Assembly (NCBI GenBank): GCA_023665825.1
Contig: JAMPDE010000002.1
Location: forward strand, 282,011 to 342,456
DNA length: 60,446 bases
Direction of reading: 5' to 3'
Source: Alistipes senegalensis
GTDB lineage: Bacteria > Bacteroidota > Bacteroidia > Bacteroidales > Rikenellaceae
Part shown: in pieces, positions 15,121 through 29,610 of the stretch
Layout of the letters: every line of letters begins with the position of its first letter
Numbering within the stretch: position 1 is the first letter of the stretch
Position numbers and translations under genes: made by a program
Notes under the pieces: model-generated
Told to the model about the DNA's origin: nothing
What the model saw: only the letters and a program-made list of their open reading frames with translations
The model's database searches: none

Positions 15121-16482
15121 ATGGTCGGAACCATGCGCCTCGCTCTCTTGATTCACCTGTTATGGGTCGCTGCGACGCTCCCCGTCGTGACGCGGCAGCA
15201 CCGGTCGCCCGCTTCGGCGGGGGCTTGGCTTGCCGTCATCGCCCTGCTGCCGTTGTTCGGGACGTTGCTTTATCTGCTGGCCGGAGTTCGCACGCGCATC
15301 CGAATCGTTTCGCCCGTCGGCACGAAGCCGCACGAACGTGTCGGTGACCGGCTCGAACGCATCATCCGCACCGGTTGCGGCACGCGAATCACGCTCCGCA
15401 ACCGCGTGCAGCTGCTCCATAACGGCAACAACGCTTTCACGGCGCTGATTGCAGCCCTGCAACGTGCGACGCAGAGCATCCACATGGAATACTACATCTT
15501 CCGCGACGACCGCATCGGCCGCACCATCGCCGACATTCTGACGCGCAAGGCGCGCGGCGGACTCGAAGTGCGGGTCATCTACGATGCCGTCGGGTCGTGG
15601 GGCATGCACGGTGCGTTGTTCGACGGCATGCGGCGCGCGGGGATCGAAGTCCGGCCTTTCGGGCCGTTGCGCTTTCCTTACTTCACGCCCCGCAGCACGC
15701 GACGCAATCACCGCAAGATAGTCGTTACGGACGGAAAAATCGCTTTTCTGGGTGGCATAAACATTGCAAAGTACTACCTCGACGGCGACGACATGGGCAA
15801 ATGGCGCGACGAACACCTGCGAATTGAGGGCGACGCCGTAGCCGATTTGCAAAGGCTTTTTCTGTCCGATTGGGCGCACGTCGGCGGTGCACGGCTCGAT
15901 GCGGCCCGTTACATCGCCCGTCACGCCGTTCGGCAGCGGCTTCCGCTCCAAGCGGCATGGGCCGGTGAGGGGCCGACGCGGACGACCCTTGCCGATGCCT
16001 TTGTGACGGCCGTCATGCAGGCCCGCGAGCGGATACGCATCTGCACGCCCTATTTCCTGCCGCCCGACCTGCTGCTGGATGCCTTGCGGATGGCTTCGCG
16101 CAGCGGCATACGGGTGGAAATCATGCTTCCCACGTGCAGCGATTCGACGTTCGCCGATCGGATTGCCGATACCTACGTCGAAGATATGCTCGATGCGGGA
16201 ATCGCGGTTTATTGTTACGAAAACGGTTTCCTGCATGCCAAACTGTTCCTCGTGGACGACTGCCTCGCGTCGGTCGGCACGGCCAACATGGACTATCGCA
16301 GTCTGGCGGACAACTGGGAGGTGACGATGTTCATCCGCGACCCGCAGACCGTCGCCGAGCTTTCGGCGACCTTCGACCGCGACCTCGCATCCTGCCGCCG
16401 AATCACCCGCGCGACATGGCATCCCTCTGCTTGGCGACGCGTGCTCGGCAACGTCCTGCGTCTCGCTTCGCCCCTGATGTAA
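15121..16482 (+). CDS. cls: Cardiolipin synthase (phospholipase D family)
   Basis: A 453-residue membrane enzyme that makes cardiolipin from phosphatidylglycerol. Two N-terminal membrane segments (LALLIHLLWVAATLPVV and WLAVIALLPLFGTLLYLLAG) precede two PLD domains with complete HxKxxxxD motifs, HRKIVVTD followed by the GGINIAKYY box, and HAKLFLVDD followed by GTANMDYRS. Starts at 15121 and 15133 (MRLALLIH) are both plausible; the in-frame opening at 15058 runs through the terminator and is rejected. No clear promoter box was found between the terminator and the start. Confidence 0.88.
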   Translation: MVGTMRLALLIHLLWVAATLPVVTRQHRSPASAGAWLAVIALLPLFGTLLYLLAGVRTRIRIVSPVGTKPHERVGDRLERIIRTGCGTRITLRNRVQLLHNGNNAFTALIAALQRATQSIHMEYYIFRDDRIGRTIADILTRKARGGLEVRVIYDAVGSWGMHGALFDGMRRAGIEVRPFGPLRFPYFTPRSTRRNHRKIVVTDGKIAFLGGINIAKYYLDGDDMGKWRDEHLRIEGDAVADLQRLFLSDWAHVGGARLDAARYIARHAVRQRLPLQAAWAGEGPTRTTLADAFVTAVMQARERIRICTPYFLPPDLLLDALRMASRSGIRVEIMLPTCSDSTFADRIADTYVEDMLDAGIAVYCYENGFLHAKLFLVDDCLASVGTANMDYRSLADNWEVTMFIRDPQTVAELSATFDRDLASCRRITRATWHPSAWRRVLGNVLRLASPLM

Positions 16483-16529
16483 GACCCTCGTCGCGCCCGA
16501 TTGCGCGGCGATTTAATACCGTTTATTTT

Positions 16530-17141
16530 ATGAAAAAATTCTTTCTTACGCTCATCATCGCCGCACTCGCTTGCGGTTCGGCATCGGCCCGACGGCTGCA
16601 AGCCGGTTTGCGCGGCGGTGTGACTGCTACCGACTATCGGTTTTCGCCCGTCGTCATCGACGGTACGCGCTTCACGGCCGGTTCGACCCGTGCCGGTTTC
16701 GAGACGGGCTTCGTCCTGCGGCTGAATCTCTCGAAACACCTCCACCTGCAATCGGAGCTCGATTACGGGTTTATTAATTATTCGGTGCATGCCGCTAACA
16801 CGAATTTGCGCACAAACGTGCGGCTGCGCTCCGAACGGCTCGAAGTACCCGTGCAGCTGGGCCTGCAATTCGGCGCGCTGCGCTTGTTCGGCGGTGCCTC
16901 GTTCCGGTTGCATACCTCGTTGCACAGCTCGCACACCGACCTGTTGAAAGTGAAATTTTCCGAGAAACCCGCGTGGCTGGGCGGCGTCGGACTGAACATC
17001 GGCAAGTTTTTCTTCGATGCCCGCGTGCAGGGGCCTTGCGTCTCGAAAAACCGCGATACGTTCATTTCGCGCGGCGTCGCCCGCCAAGTCCGCGTCCGCA
17101 ACGATCTGGTCTGGTCGGGCTCGATCGGGTTTTTCTTCTGA
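16530..17141 (+). CDS. Small outer-membrane beta-barrel protein
   Basis: A 203-residue secreted protein. The signal peptide MKKFFLTLIIAALACGSASA is followed by alternating amphipathic strands typical of the porin/OmpW-like outer-membrane barrels of Bacteroidota: GLRGGVTATDY, FETGFVLRLNLSKHLHLQSELDYGF, LEVPVQLGLQFGALRLFGGASF, WLGGVGLNIGKFFFDARVQG, ending in an aromatic IGFFF, the usual BamA recognition end. About eight strands can be counted. Function is not deducible. It follows the cardiolipin synthase gene by 47 bp and converges on the DUF4435 gene. Confidence 0.75.
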   Translation: MKKFFLTLIIAALACGSASARRLQAGLRGGVTATDYRFSPVVIDGTRFTAGSTRAGFETGFVLRLNLSKHLHLQSELDYGFINYSVHAANTNLRTNVRLRSERLEVPVQLGLQFGALRLFGGASFRLHTSLHSSHTDLLKVKFSEKPAWLGGVGLNIGKFFFDARVQGPCVSKNRDTFISRGVARQVRVRNDLVWSGSIGFFF

Positions 17142-17216
17142 CAGCCCTCGCTGCTCCGACGGCACGAAGGGCGCAGAAACGTCGCAAAGCGTATGGAGCG
17201 TCCTTCGCGCTTAAAA

Positions 17217-17233
17217 CCCCGTTCTTAACGGGG
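17217..17233. terminator. Hairpin between convergent barrel and DUF4435 genes
   Basis: A perfect 7-bp stem CCCCGTT/AACGGGG with loop CTT, preceded by TTAAAA on the plus strand (an A/T run follows the stem when read on the minus strand). It directly abuts the DUF4435 stop. Confidence 0.55.
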
Positions 17234-18334
17234 CTACATATTGCTCTCGTAGAGATGGCGCATGACGGTGAAATAGGCCGGATCCCGGATTTCGCCGCGC
17301 TTGTACATGCCGCCGACCACCAGCCGGACATAGCGCAGCAGACTGCGTTGCAGGCATTTGTACAGCGGACAGTTCATGTAGTTCTCGTGGTCGAGCAGCA
17401 CATCGCGCACGGGCCGCAGCGAATTGGTGTAGTTGGACATTTCGTTGCGCAGGGCCATGCCCGTTTTGGTCGAGGCGGCGATTTTCGCGATCGACATCGC
17501 CCGCAGTTTTTCGCACACCGTGTTCAGCAGCACCATCACTACGTTGTCCATCAGCGTGTGGCCGTGCATGAAAAGATAGGCGTTTTCGCGCGTCACGCCG
17601 CGTTCGCCGAGCTGCCGCTCGAATTCGCGCATCGGTTCGAGCATCTGCGGATTGCGGGCGGCGAGCATCTGTTCGCGTTTGGCGACGTTGCGGGCGAGCC
17701 ACGCCAACGTTTCGGCTCCGTTGTCGCGTATGTCCAGAAAATTGATCCGCACGGACGACTTGAAATCGCACAGCGGAAAGACGTTTACCGTGTCCAGCTG
17801 GGCCGAAAAGGCGTACCACACGAACAGCGGATAGATCGTCCGCGAATAGTCGTGCATGAAGCGCACGAAGTCGAAGATGCGCGTGTCGTTCTTCGTCGCC
17901 TTGACGCAGACGTTGTGCAGGGCCGGCGCGTAGCACAGATAGTTTTCGGTGGCGTACGTGAAGGTGTGGAACACGTATTTCGAGCCGTTCACGACGCGCG
18001 ACTGGGGCGTGCGGTCGGCGAACAGATAGTCGAAGTCCGAGTCCATGCACAGCAGCAGTTGTTCGGATGCCTGCGGAACCATGTTCAGCAGCACTTTTTT
18101 GCCTTTGGGGAGGTCGTCGCGGTCGGGCACCGAAATTTCGAAGCGCAGATAGGGCGTGCGGAAATGGTCGAAGATACCGCGCCAGAAAGCCACGTCCTCG
18201 TAGCCCTCGACATAGACTTCGACCACCCGTTGCTGGGGGTCGGCCGGAAGCGGTCGGGGGAGTTCTTCGGGGCGGGGCACACGGCGGTAGGCACTGTTGT
18301 TCTGCCGCCGTTTTTCGCGATTCTTCTTGGTCAT
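17234..18334 (-). CDS. DUF4435 domain protein (TOPRIM-like)
   Basis: A 366-residue soluble protein. After a basic N-terminus (MTKKNREKRRQNN) comes VEVYVEGYEDVAFWRGIFD, then LLLCMDSDFDYLF and FHTFTYATENYLC: the E...D-x-D pattern and the later T-x-x-EN motif are those of the DUF4435 family, related to the TOPRIM fold of OLD-type nucleases. Members often occur next to AAA/ABC-type ATPases in possible defence systems; here no ATPase is adjacent, so the gene stands alone. Function is not established. On the minus strand, TATCTTTG (18342-18349) ends 7 nt before the ATG at 18334, leaving almost no leader. Confidence 0.7.
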   Translation of the reverse strand: MTKKNREKRRQNNSAYRRVPRPEELPRPLPADPQQRVVEVYVEGYEDVAFWRGIFDHFRTPYLRFEISVPDRDDLPKGKKVLLNMVPQASEQLLLCMDSDFDYLFADRTPQSRVVNGSKYVFHTFTYATENYLCYAPALHNVCVKATKNDTRIFDFVRFMHDYSRTIYPLFVWYAFSAQLDTVNVFPLCDFKSSVRINFLDIRDNGAETLAWLARNVAKREQMLAARNPQMLEPMREFERQLGERGVTRENAYLFMHGHTLMDNVVMVLLNTVCEKLRAMSIAKIAASTKTGMALRNEMSNYTNSLRPVRDVLLDHENYMNCPLYKCLQRSLLRYVRLVVGGMYKRGEIRDPAYFTVMRHLYESNM

Positions 18335-18341
18335 GGCAGAA

Positions 18342-18349
18342 CAAAGATA
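18342..18349 (-). promoter_or_regulatory. -7 promoter box of the DUF4435 gene
   Basis: TATCTTTG on the minus strand, 7 nt upstream of the ATG at 18334. The -33 region is poor. Confidence 0.55.
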
Positions 18350-18461
18350 GGCAATAATCGGAAAGGCGAAGTCTGAAATCGGAAAATTTTACGTGGCTTC
18401 GGATTTTCGCATCTTCAAACGGTATATTGCCGCTTTTATCGGTTACCGGTGCTATTCGGCA

Positions 18462-18492
18462 ATACGCCCGACCGAATTTCGGCCGGGCGTAT
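18462..18492. terminator. Long hairpin downstream of glycan operon A
   Basis: A near-perfect inverted repeat, ATACGCCCG/CGGGCGTAT with inner CCGAA/TTCGG, lies 60 bp beyond the stop of the beta-galactosidase gene. No T tract follows, so it may act as a mRNA-stabilising or factor-dependent terminator. The rest of 18350-18550 shows nothing recognisable. Confidence 0.5.
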
Positions 18493-18550
18493 CGGGGATG
18501 TTTGCTATGCTTTCTGCGGCTTGTGTCAGGACAGCGGAAATGGCAGGGGC

Positions 18551-23399
<4,849 letters not shown>

Positions 23400-23403
<4 letters not shown>

Positions 23404-25994
23404 AGTTTTAGGGTTGTCATTTCTGGATTGAGGGCCATACATTCGATGTGGTTCAGTACCTCTGCGGCATCTTCCGGCGTCGCAAGCGTGATGCTCCGGC
23501 TTTCGCCCGGCAGGAGGTCGAAATAGTTGTCTGAAAAGATTCCCGCCGTACCCTTGTAGTGCAGGGTGAAGTTTTTCGCCAGTTTGTCGCTGCTCACCGT
23601 AATCCGGCAGGTCTCTGCTTCCGGCTTCTCGGCGCGGATACGGACCGTTGCGGCCGGAAGTGCGGCGTTTTTCATCGTCTCGAAGTACTGCAAGACCCGG
23701 TAAACGCCCTTTTCGGATTGAAATTCGCAGACCAGTATCACGTTGCGGGAGTCTGTGCCGGCCAAATAATCATGCACGCCGTACCGGAGTACACGTTGCG
23801 ATGCAGCGGCTCCGGCGGTGACGGGAACGGTATTGCTTTTCAGTTCGTTTCCTGAAAAATCCGTCAACGTGAGCTTCAGTACGCCCCGCAGCTGCTTCCG
23901 CAGGTCGGAAACGACGAAAATATCGAGCGAGTCGCCTTGTATGCAGGGCGAGACGATGACCGGTTCGCACGCTTTTTTTATAAAATAGTGCATGGCTTTC
24001 CACCGGCCGTAGTAGTCGATTCCCGACCAACTGGCGCAGGGCCATACGTCGTTGAGCTGCCAGATGAGCGACCCCATGCAATAGGGCATGTTGCGCCGGT
24101 GCGCCTCCATCGCTGTCTTCATCCCTTCGGCCTGCATCAACTGGCTGAGATAGAGCGTGCGAGCGAAATCGTCGTCGCGCAGGTAGGATCGATCGACATA
24201 TTCCAGCATGCGGGCGTCTCCCTTTTTCTGGTCTCCCTGATGCGACTTCATGGAAGGAGAGGCGAGACGGCGCTCCCCTTCGGGGATGAACCGCTCGACC
24301 GACGAGAGTTCGGGGTAGGATTGGAGCCCGTATTCCGATGTGAAACGGGCGATCTGGGTATCGTAAGCCGTTATGGGGTCGCCTTTGTGCCAAACGTCCC
24401 AGTTGTGTACGTCGCCGTAGCGCCAGCGATTCGCCGTGTCGAGGCCCCAGCCTTGTGAAGGTGACGAATGCCAGTAGGGAACGGTGCCGCCGCAAAGACT
24501 GTCTACGACACCGGGCAGGATATTTCGGAATAAGATTTCGTTTACGCGGTCGAATTGTTCGGCCTCTGCTTCCGTATAGAATTTGCGGAACCGGCTGTTG
24601 CGTTTGTCATGAGGTTTCCACGCTACATCTATTTCGTTGTTGCCGCACCAGAGAACAAGTGACGGGTGGTTGCGCAGCCGGCGTACGTTGTCTTCGGCTT
24701 CGGCCCGGATGTCGGCATAGATTTGCGCCGAACCGGGATACATGTTGCAGGCGAAGACGAAGTCCTGCCATACCATGATGCCGTACCGGTCACACATCTC
24801 GTAGAAGTCGTCCGATTCATACGTGCCGCCGCCCCAGACACGCAGCATGTTCATATTGGCTTCGGCGGCACTCCGCACCAGAAATTCCGTTTTCTCCCGC
24901 GAAATTCGGGACAGAAAGGCATCGGCCGGCACATAGTTGGAGCCTTTGCAGAATACCGGAATACCGTTCACCTCGAAGCCGAAACTGCGTCCGCGACCGT
25001 CCGCATCGTCGCGGCAGCAAAGCGAGACGGTTCGTATGCCGCTCTTGACAGCCGTGCGGTCGAGCTCCTTTCCTTCTTTTTCCAGTACGAGCTCCACGTC
25101 GTAGAGGTAGGGTTCTCCCATTCCGTTGGGGTACCACAATCGCGGGGAGGGAACGTCGAACCGCTCTTCGATGGCATGCGCTCCCGCATCCAATGTCTTG
25201 TCTGCGGTAAGGATGGTCTTCCCGTTCAGCAGGATACGGATCCGGTAGTTGCCGGACACATCCGTCCGCAGTGCGATTGATGCGCTCATCTGCGCTTTCC
25301 GCTGCTCGATCGAGCGGGTGCGGATGTGGAAATCCTCCACACGGGCCTCGTTCCACGCTTCGAGTACGACCGGATGCCACAACCCGGAGGTTACATAGCG
25401 CGGTGCCAAGTCCCAGCCGTACTGGTAGCCCGGCTTGCGCGTGAAAACGCTTACCTTGTTGGGACCCAGTCCGCCCAATGCACTGAGGTCGTTGTTGGCG
25501 GTGAGACGGCTGCCGTAGGCCGTCATGTTGTTGAGCCCCTGCATGACAGGAGAGTGAAACACGATGTGCAGACGGTTGTTCCGGGATTTCAGCAATCCTT
25601 TGACGTCGCTTTTCCATGTGCGGAACATATTGCCTGTACGGTGGAGCAGTTCGCCGTTCAGCCGGATGTCGGCATAGCAGTCCACTCCTTCAAAGACGAG
25701 TCGCACGTTGTCGTACGAGAGTAGTTCGGGGGAGTCGAAGGTGCAGCTGTATTCCCAATCGACTTTGTCGATCCATTGCAGGTCGTTTTGGTTGCTGCCG
25801 TAGAACGGATCGGGAATCCGCCCGTTTGCCAGCAGGTCGGTATGCACGGTTCCGGGTACTTCGGCCGGAAGCCATTCGCCGATTCCGTATTGCCGGAATT
25901 TCCATTCTCGGTTCAGTTCGGTGCGCCCTGCGGCTGAAATCCGGTTTCCTGCGGCGGCAGCCAGAATCCATAGGATCAAGAAAAGTCTGTTCAT
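23400..25994 (-). CDS. GH2 beta-mannosidase-like enzyme, secreted
   Basis: An 864-residue GH2 enzyme. It begins MNRLFLILWILAAAAGNRIS (signal peptide); the in-frame start at 26090 would run through promoter sequence. Beta-mannosidase hallmarks are WDLAPRYVTSGLWHPV, MLRVWGGGTYESDDFYE, GIMVWQDFVFACNMYP, the acid/base E454 in CGNNEIDV and the nucleophile E554 in FTSEYGLQSYPE, followed by YCMGSLIWQLNDVWPCASW. It probably removes non-reducing beta-mannose from periplasmic oligosaccharides; the family also contains a few enzymes of other specificity. First gene of operon A, with a -7 box at 26017-26024 and the shared 14-bp element at 26059-26072 upstream. Confidence 0.88.
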
Positions 25995-26016
25995 CGGTTG
26001 TCGGATTGGGTTGTCG

Positions 26017-26024
26017 CAAACATA
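26017..26024 (-). promoter_or_regulatory. -7 promoter box of glycan operon A
   Basis: TATGTTTG on the minus strand, 22 nt upstream of the GH2 ATG at 25994. The -33 region has no TTTG at the expected spacing, consistent with an activator-dependent promoter. Confidence 0.55.
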
Positions 26025-26058
26025 ACTCAAACGATCTAGAATGACGGTCAGCGATCCG

Positions 26059-26072
26059 TCAAAAAATAACAC
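26059..26072 (-). promoter_or_regulatory. Shared 14-bp element, copy 1 (candidate HTCS operator)
   Basis: GTGTTATTTTTTGA on the minus strand. The same 14 bases occur at 48469-48482 ahead of operon B. In both, exactly 34 bp separate the element from the -7 box, placing it just upstream of the -33 position, where an activator would contact RNA polymerase. ATCG recurs at the same place inside both spacers. Confidence 0.6.
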
Positions 26073-26204
26073 ATTGCCCGGCTTCGGCAAATTTCGGATA
26101 CCGAAAATGCGCCTTTGCCGTCTCTGATAGTTTTAGACGAATCCGTGCTTCGGGAATCGCCTGAAAATTCGTAGTATTGCTGTCAGGACAAAACATATGC
26201 AGCT

Positions 26205-27266
26205 ATGAAAACAAAACGTCTTTCGAGATTTCTGATGATTGCGGCACTGGTGTTCGGCTGTGGGAATCCGTATGCGGAGGAGCGGCCGGATATATTGTGG
26301 TTTGCGACCGAAGATGCGCATTCTTATGATTTCGGCCGTTGCGGCAACGGGTGTTTCGCTACGCCGCCCGTGATGGACGGTTCGGACGGCTCCGCCGTCT
26401 CCGCCGAATCGCCGCTGTTTACTTTCGGAGTTGTTACCGACGTGCATTATTCGAGTGTCAAAGAGACGTGGGCGGCTCGTCATTATACCGAATCTGAAGA
26501 GAAACTTCGGGAGGCGGTCGCGACGTTCAACCGTGCACATGTCGATTTCGTGGTGTCGCTGGGCGATATGATCGACGGCGATGTCGGGAGCTACGCGGTG
26601 ATTCGGCCGATCTTGGAGCAGTCCGCAGCTCCCGTCTACAAAATTTTGGGAAATCACGATTATCTGGAGCCGTACGGTTCCGAAGAGCAGCGGCACGTGT
26701 TGGAGGTGCTCGGCATTTCCGACCCTTATTTCTCCGTGTCGAGGAACGGGTATCGGTTGCTATTTCTCGACAGCAACGATCTTTCGGTGTATGCCCGTGC
26801 AAAGGATTCGCCGGAGTACGAAGAGGCGGTCGCTCTCCTTGATTCGTTGAAGCGATCCGGTGCGGCGAACGCCCGGCAGTACAACGGTGCGATCGGAAAG
26901 GCGCAGCGGGCGTGGCTCGTTCGGGAGTTGTCCGCTGCCGAGAGCAGGGGTGAGCGGGTGATTTGCTTCGCCCATATGCCGCTCATGCCGCCGGCAGGTC
27001 AGTTTACATTGTGGAATAATATGCAGATTGCCGCCCTGTTGCAAAAATACGCTTGTGTCCGGGCATTTCTCGCAGGTCATCATCACAAAGGGGGTGTTGC
27101 CCGTTTCGGTTCCGTTCTGCATTTCACCTTTCAAGGCATGATCGAAGGGCTGGATAACCATTATGCGATCGTCGAGGTTTATCCTGAAAAATTCGTAATT
27201 CGCGGATATGGCGTTCAACCGGACGAAACGATCTGCTGGCTGCAGACGACCGCTCCGCATGATTGA
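26205..27266 (+). CDS. Secreted metallophosphoesterase with a sulfatase-like N-terminal segment
   Basis: A 353-residue protein in two parts. Residues about 65-345 are a calcineurin-like phosphoesterase with complete motifs: VVTDVHY, SLGDMIDG, GNHDYL, CFAHMPLM and GHHHKGG. The pattern (RHYTESEEKLREAVATFN) resembles Mn-dependent ADP-ribose/CDP-alcohol diphosphatase-like enzymes. Residues 27-58, after a signal peptide with possible lipobox VFGC, read RPDILWFATEDAHSYDFG followed by RCGNGCFATPPVMDG, which looks like the start of an S1 sulfatase (RPNILW..ED....YG...TPN.D) cut before its active site. The gene appears to be a fusion left by deletion. It is divergent from operon A and the only gene of its transcript, ending at the terminator at 27280-27304. 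Confidence 0.75.
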   Translation: MKTKRLSRFLMIAALVFGCGNPYAEERPDILWFATEDAHSYDFGRCGNGCFATPPVMDGSDGSAVSAESPLFTFGVVTDVHYSSVKETWAARHYTESEEKLREAVATFNRAHVDFVVSLGDMIDGDVGSYAVIRPILEQSAAPVYKILGNHDYLEPYGSEEQRHVLEVLGISDPYFSVSRNGYRLLFLDSNDLSVYARAKDSPEYEEAVALLDSLKRSGAANARQYNGAIGKAQRAWLVRELSAAESRGERVICFAHMPLMPPAGQFTLWNNMQIAALLQKYACVRAFLAGHHHKGGVARFGSVLHFTFQGMIEGLDNHYAIVEVYPEKFVIRGYGVQPDETICWLQTTAPHD

Positions 27267-27279
27267 TATGCACATGAAA

Positions 27280-27304
27280 AAGGGAGGAACTCGTTTCCTC
27301 CCTT
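27280..27304. terminator. Bidirectional hairpin terminator
   Basis: A perfect 10-bp stem AAGGGAGGAA/TTCCTCCCTT (27280-27289, 27295-27304), loop CTCGT, preceded by A residues. It lies between the convergent ends of the metallophosphoesterase gene and operon B. Confidence 0.75.
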
Positions 27305-27324
27305 CTGATTTCGCGTTGGCCGCA

Positions 27325-29568
27325 TTATAGATTCAGAATCGTGTCGAGCGGCAGGTCAGCGCTGGAACTTCCTGCCTGCAGTACGAATTCACCTTGTTCC
27401 AGTTTCCAATCGTGGGACTCGGTATCCCAAAACGAAAAACTGCGGCGGTCCAGCTCCAGCGTCACCGTTTTGCTTTCGCCCGGTTCCAGTGTCACTTTGG
27501 TAAAGGCTTTCAGCTCTTTTTCCGGTCGTTCGACGCTGCTCCGGGTGTCGGAGACATAGAGTTGAACGATCTCTTTTCCGGCTCGGCTTCCGTCGTTTTT
27601 GACGCGTACCGTTACCAGAACTCTGCCTTCGTCCTCCATCCGGTTTTCGCAGACGATACTTTCATAGGTGAACGTTGTGTACGACAGTCCGTAGCCGAAG
27701 GGGAAGACGTATGGAATGCGATGCTTGTCGTACCATCTGTATCCGATGAAAACGCCTTCCGAATAGGGTACGTCGATCGTCTCGCCCGGGCGTATGTGAT
27801 TGGAAAAGCCCTTTACCGAGTCCTGTTTCCAGCCGAGCCAGTAATTTTTGTATTGGTTGTTGCCATGCCAGTAGGGCTTGCCGCCGATGTGGTTGAATCG
27901 CGGAGCGGGCGAATCGTCGAAGTTCCGTTCGACAGTGAACGGAAGTTTTCCCGAGAAGTTTTCTCGGCCGGAAAGCAGTGCCGCCAGTGCCGTCCCCCGT
28001 TCCTGCCCGAGAAAATAACACCAGACAACGCCCCGTACGTCTTTCAGCCAATCCATCGGCATCACGTTGCAGGCATTGATCAGCACGATGACGTTCTTGT
28101 TGAGTCTGGCCGTCTCCCGCAGCCGTTCGAGCTGGTCGGAGGGTTCTTCGTAGGGGATGTCCCGTCCTTCGCCTGCCGGTTTGTTGAGGCGGAAAAGCAC
28201 TACGTCGGCCTTGCGGATCGTCTCCCTGTCGGGATCGGTTTGGCAAATGAGATCGTCGCCGTAGACGGATCTCAATCCCTGTTCGTAGCTTACGTGGTCG
28301 TATCCCGTCACGAAGCCGCTGCCCGTTCCGCTATGAATTTCGTCGGTGCCGGTCAGCAGAATGCGCTGTCCCGGTTTCAGCGGCAAGATGTTGCGTTGGT
28401 TCTTGAGCAGCACCATCGCTTCCGCAGCGCACTGTGCTGCAATGGCTTTGTGCTTGTCGAAACGGGCGAAAAGCGACGGATCGTTGAAATCCCTGTCGTA
28501 AATTCCCATTTCAAAGAGCGCGTACAGGGTGGGGTAGATCATCCGTTCCAGCAAGGCTTCCACTTCGGCCTTGCGCTCCGCCGAAGCGGCGGTTTCGCGC
28601 AGGATGTACTCCCGGAACGTGGCGTTTTCGGGCATGAGCAGCGTTTCGCCCGACGTCAGCACCAGATGCTGCAGCTGCGGATAGTAGCCTGTATTCTGCC
28701 AGTCGGTCATGGCCATGCCCTTGAATCCGTACTCTCGGCGAAGTATGTCGGTGATCAGCGGTTTGTTCATCGGGCAGGGCAGGCCGTTGGTGAGGTTGTT
28801 GCCTGTCATTATGCCGAGACAGCCGGCTTCGGCGATCATCCGTTCCCATGGGAGCAGATAGATCTCGCGTAGGGTCCGTTCGTCGATCATGCTGTTGGCG
28901 ATGTGGCGGCAGAAGTCCTGATCGTTACCCAGAAAATGTTTGGGCGTGGCGATGATGCCGTTGTGCTGCAGCCCCTTGACATAGGCTGCGGCTATGACGG
29001 AGGTGAGCAGGGGATCTTCGCCCATGTACTCGAAATTCCGTCCGCCGACTGATAGCCGTTGGATATTGGCACCGGGCCCCAGCAGAATATCTACGCCGAG
29101 TGCCCTGCATTCTTCGGCCAGATTGCGCGACATCTCGGTCGCGAGCGCGGGGTTCCATGTCGAAGCCAGCGGCAGCATGCCGGGGAAGGAGGTGCTTTTG
29201 TCTTTCACCAGCGTCGTTTGCAGGCGAATGCCCTGTGAAGCGTCGGCCATCGAGACCGGACGCACGCCCAGACGGGGTATGCCGGCTATCATGAAGCGGT
29301 TCCAGCCGCCCGTTAAACGTAATTTTTCCTCGAAGTTCATGCGGCGGATCAAATCTGCGGCACGTTCCGAAGCCGGAAACGATGGGTCGGCATAAATAGC
29401 GCCGCGTATGACGGAATCGGCTTTGGCGAGCGGTTTGAGCGTGGCGATGTCGACGGCTACCATGCCGGGGGAATAGGCATTTTCGCTCTTTTTCCGATCC
29501 GGTGCGGCGTGGGTCGGCAGTCCGGCCGAAAGGAGCAGTAAGGCAAGGGAGGCGATTAGGCGTTTCAT
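27325..29568 (-). CDS. GH3 glycoside hydrolase, secreted
   Basis: A 747-residue GH3 enzyme with signal peptide MKRLIASLALLLLSAGLPTHA. The N-terminal TIM barrel (about 60-340) holds the nucleophile D289 in MAMTDWQNTG and the substrate-binding GGRNFEYMGEDP and ATPKHFLGNDQ (Lys-His) motifs; the alpha/beta sandwich follows (about 370-570), and a C-terminal fibronectin-III-like domain ends with LEPGESKTVTLELD. Typical specificities are beta-glucosidase or beta-xylosidase; the NDQDFCRHIANS region differs from the BglX-like GH3 encoded at 51785, so the two probably cleave different linkages. Last gene of operon B, 42 bp after the sulfatase gene. Confidence 0.87.
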   Translation of the reverse strand: MKRLIASLALLLLSAGLPTHAAPDRKKSENAYSPGMVAVDIATLKPLAKADSVIRGAIYADPSFPASERAADLIRRMNFEEKLRLTGGWNRFMIAGIPRLGVRPVSMADASQGIRLQTTLVKDKSTSFPGMLPLASTWNPALATEMSRNLAEECRALGVDILLGPGANIQRLSVGGRNFEYMGEDPLLTSVIAAAYVKGLQHNGIIATPKHFLGNDQDFCRHIANSMIDERTLREIYLLPWERMIAEAGCLGIMTGNNLTNGLPCPMNKPLITDILRREYGFKGMAMTDWQNTGYYPQLQHLVLTSGETLLMPENATFREYILRETAASAERKAEVEALLERMIYPTLYALFEMGIYDRDFNDPSLFARFDKHKAIAAQCAAEAMVLLKNQRNILPLKPGQRILLTGTDEIHSGTGSGFVTGYDHVSYEQGLRSVYGDDLICQTDPDRETIRKADVVLFRLNKPAGEGRDIPYEEPSDQLERLRETARLNKNVIVLINACNVMPMDWLKDVRGVVWCYFLGQERGTALAALLSGRENFSGKLPFTVERNFDDSPAPRFNHIGGKPYWHGNNQYKNYWLGWKQDSVKGFSNHIRPGETIDVPYSEGVFIGYRWYDKHRIPYVFPFGYGLSYTTFTYESIVCENRMEDEGRVLVTVRVKNDGSRAGKEIVQLYVSDTRSSVERPEKELKAFTKVTLEPGESKTVTLELDRRSFSFWDTESHDWKLEQGEFVLQAGSSSADLPLDTILNL

Positions 29569-29610
29569 TTCTTGATGTTCGGGTTGAATGGTTGATAATT
29601 GCGGCGGAAC

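Noticed and set aside
17234-18334. DUF4435 gene as part of a defence island
   Set aside because: The neighbours are a beta-barrel protein and a glycan operon; no partner ATPase, restriction or toxin-antitoxin gene is present.
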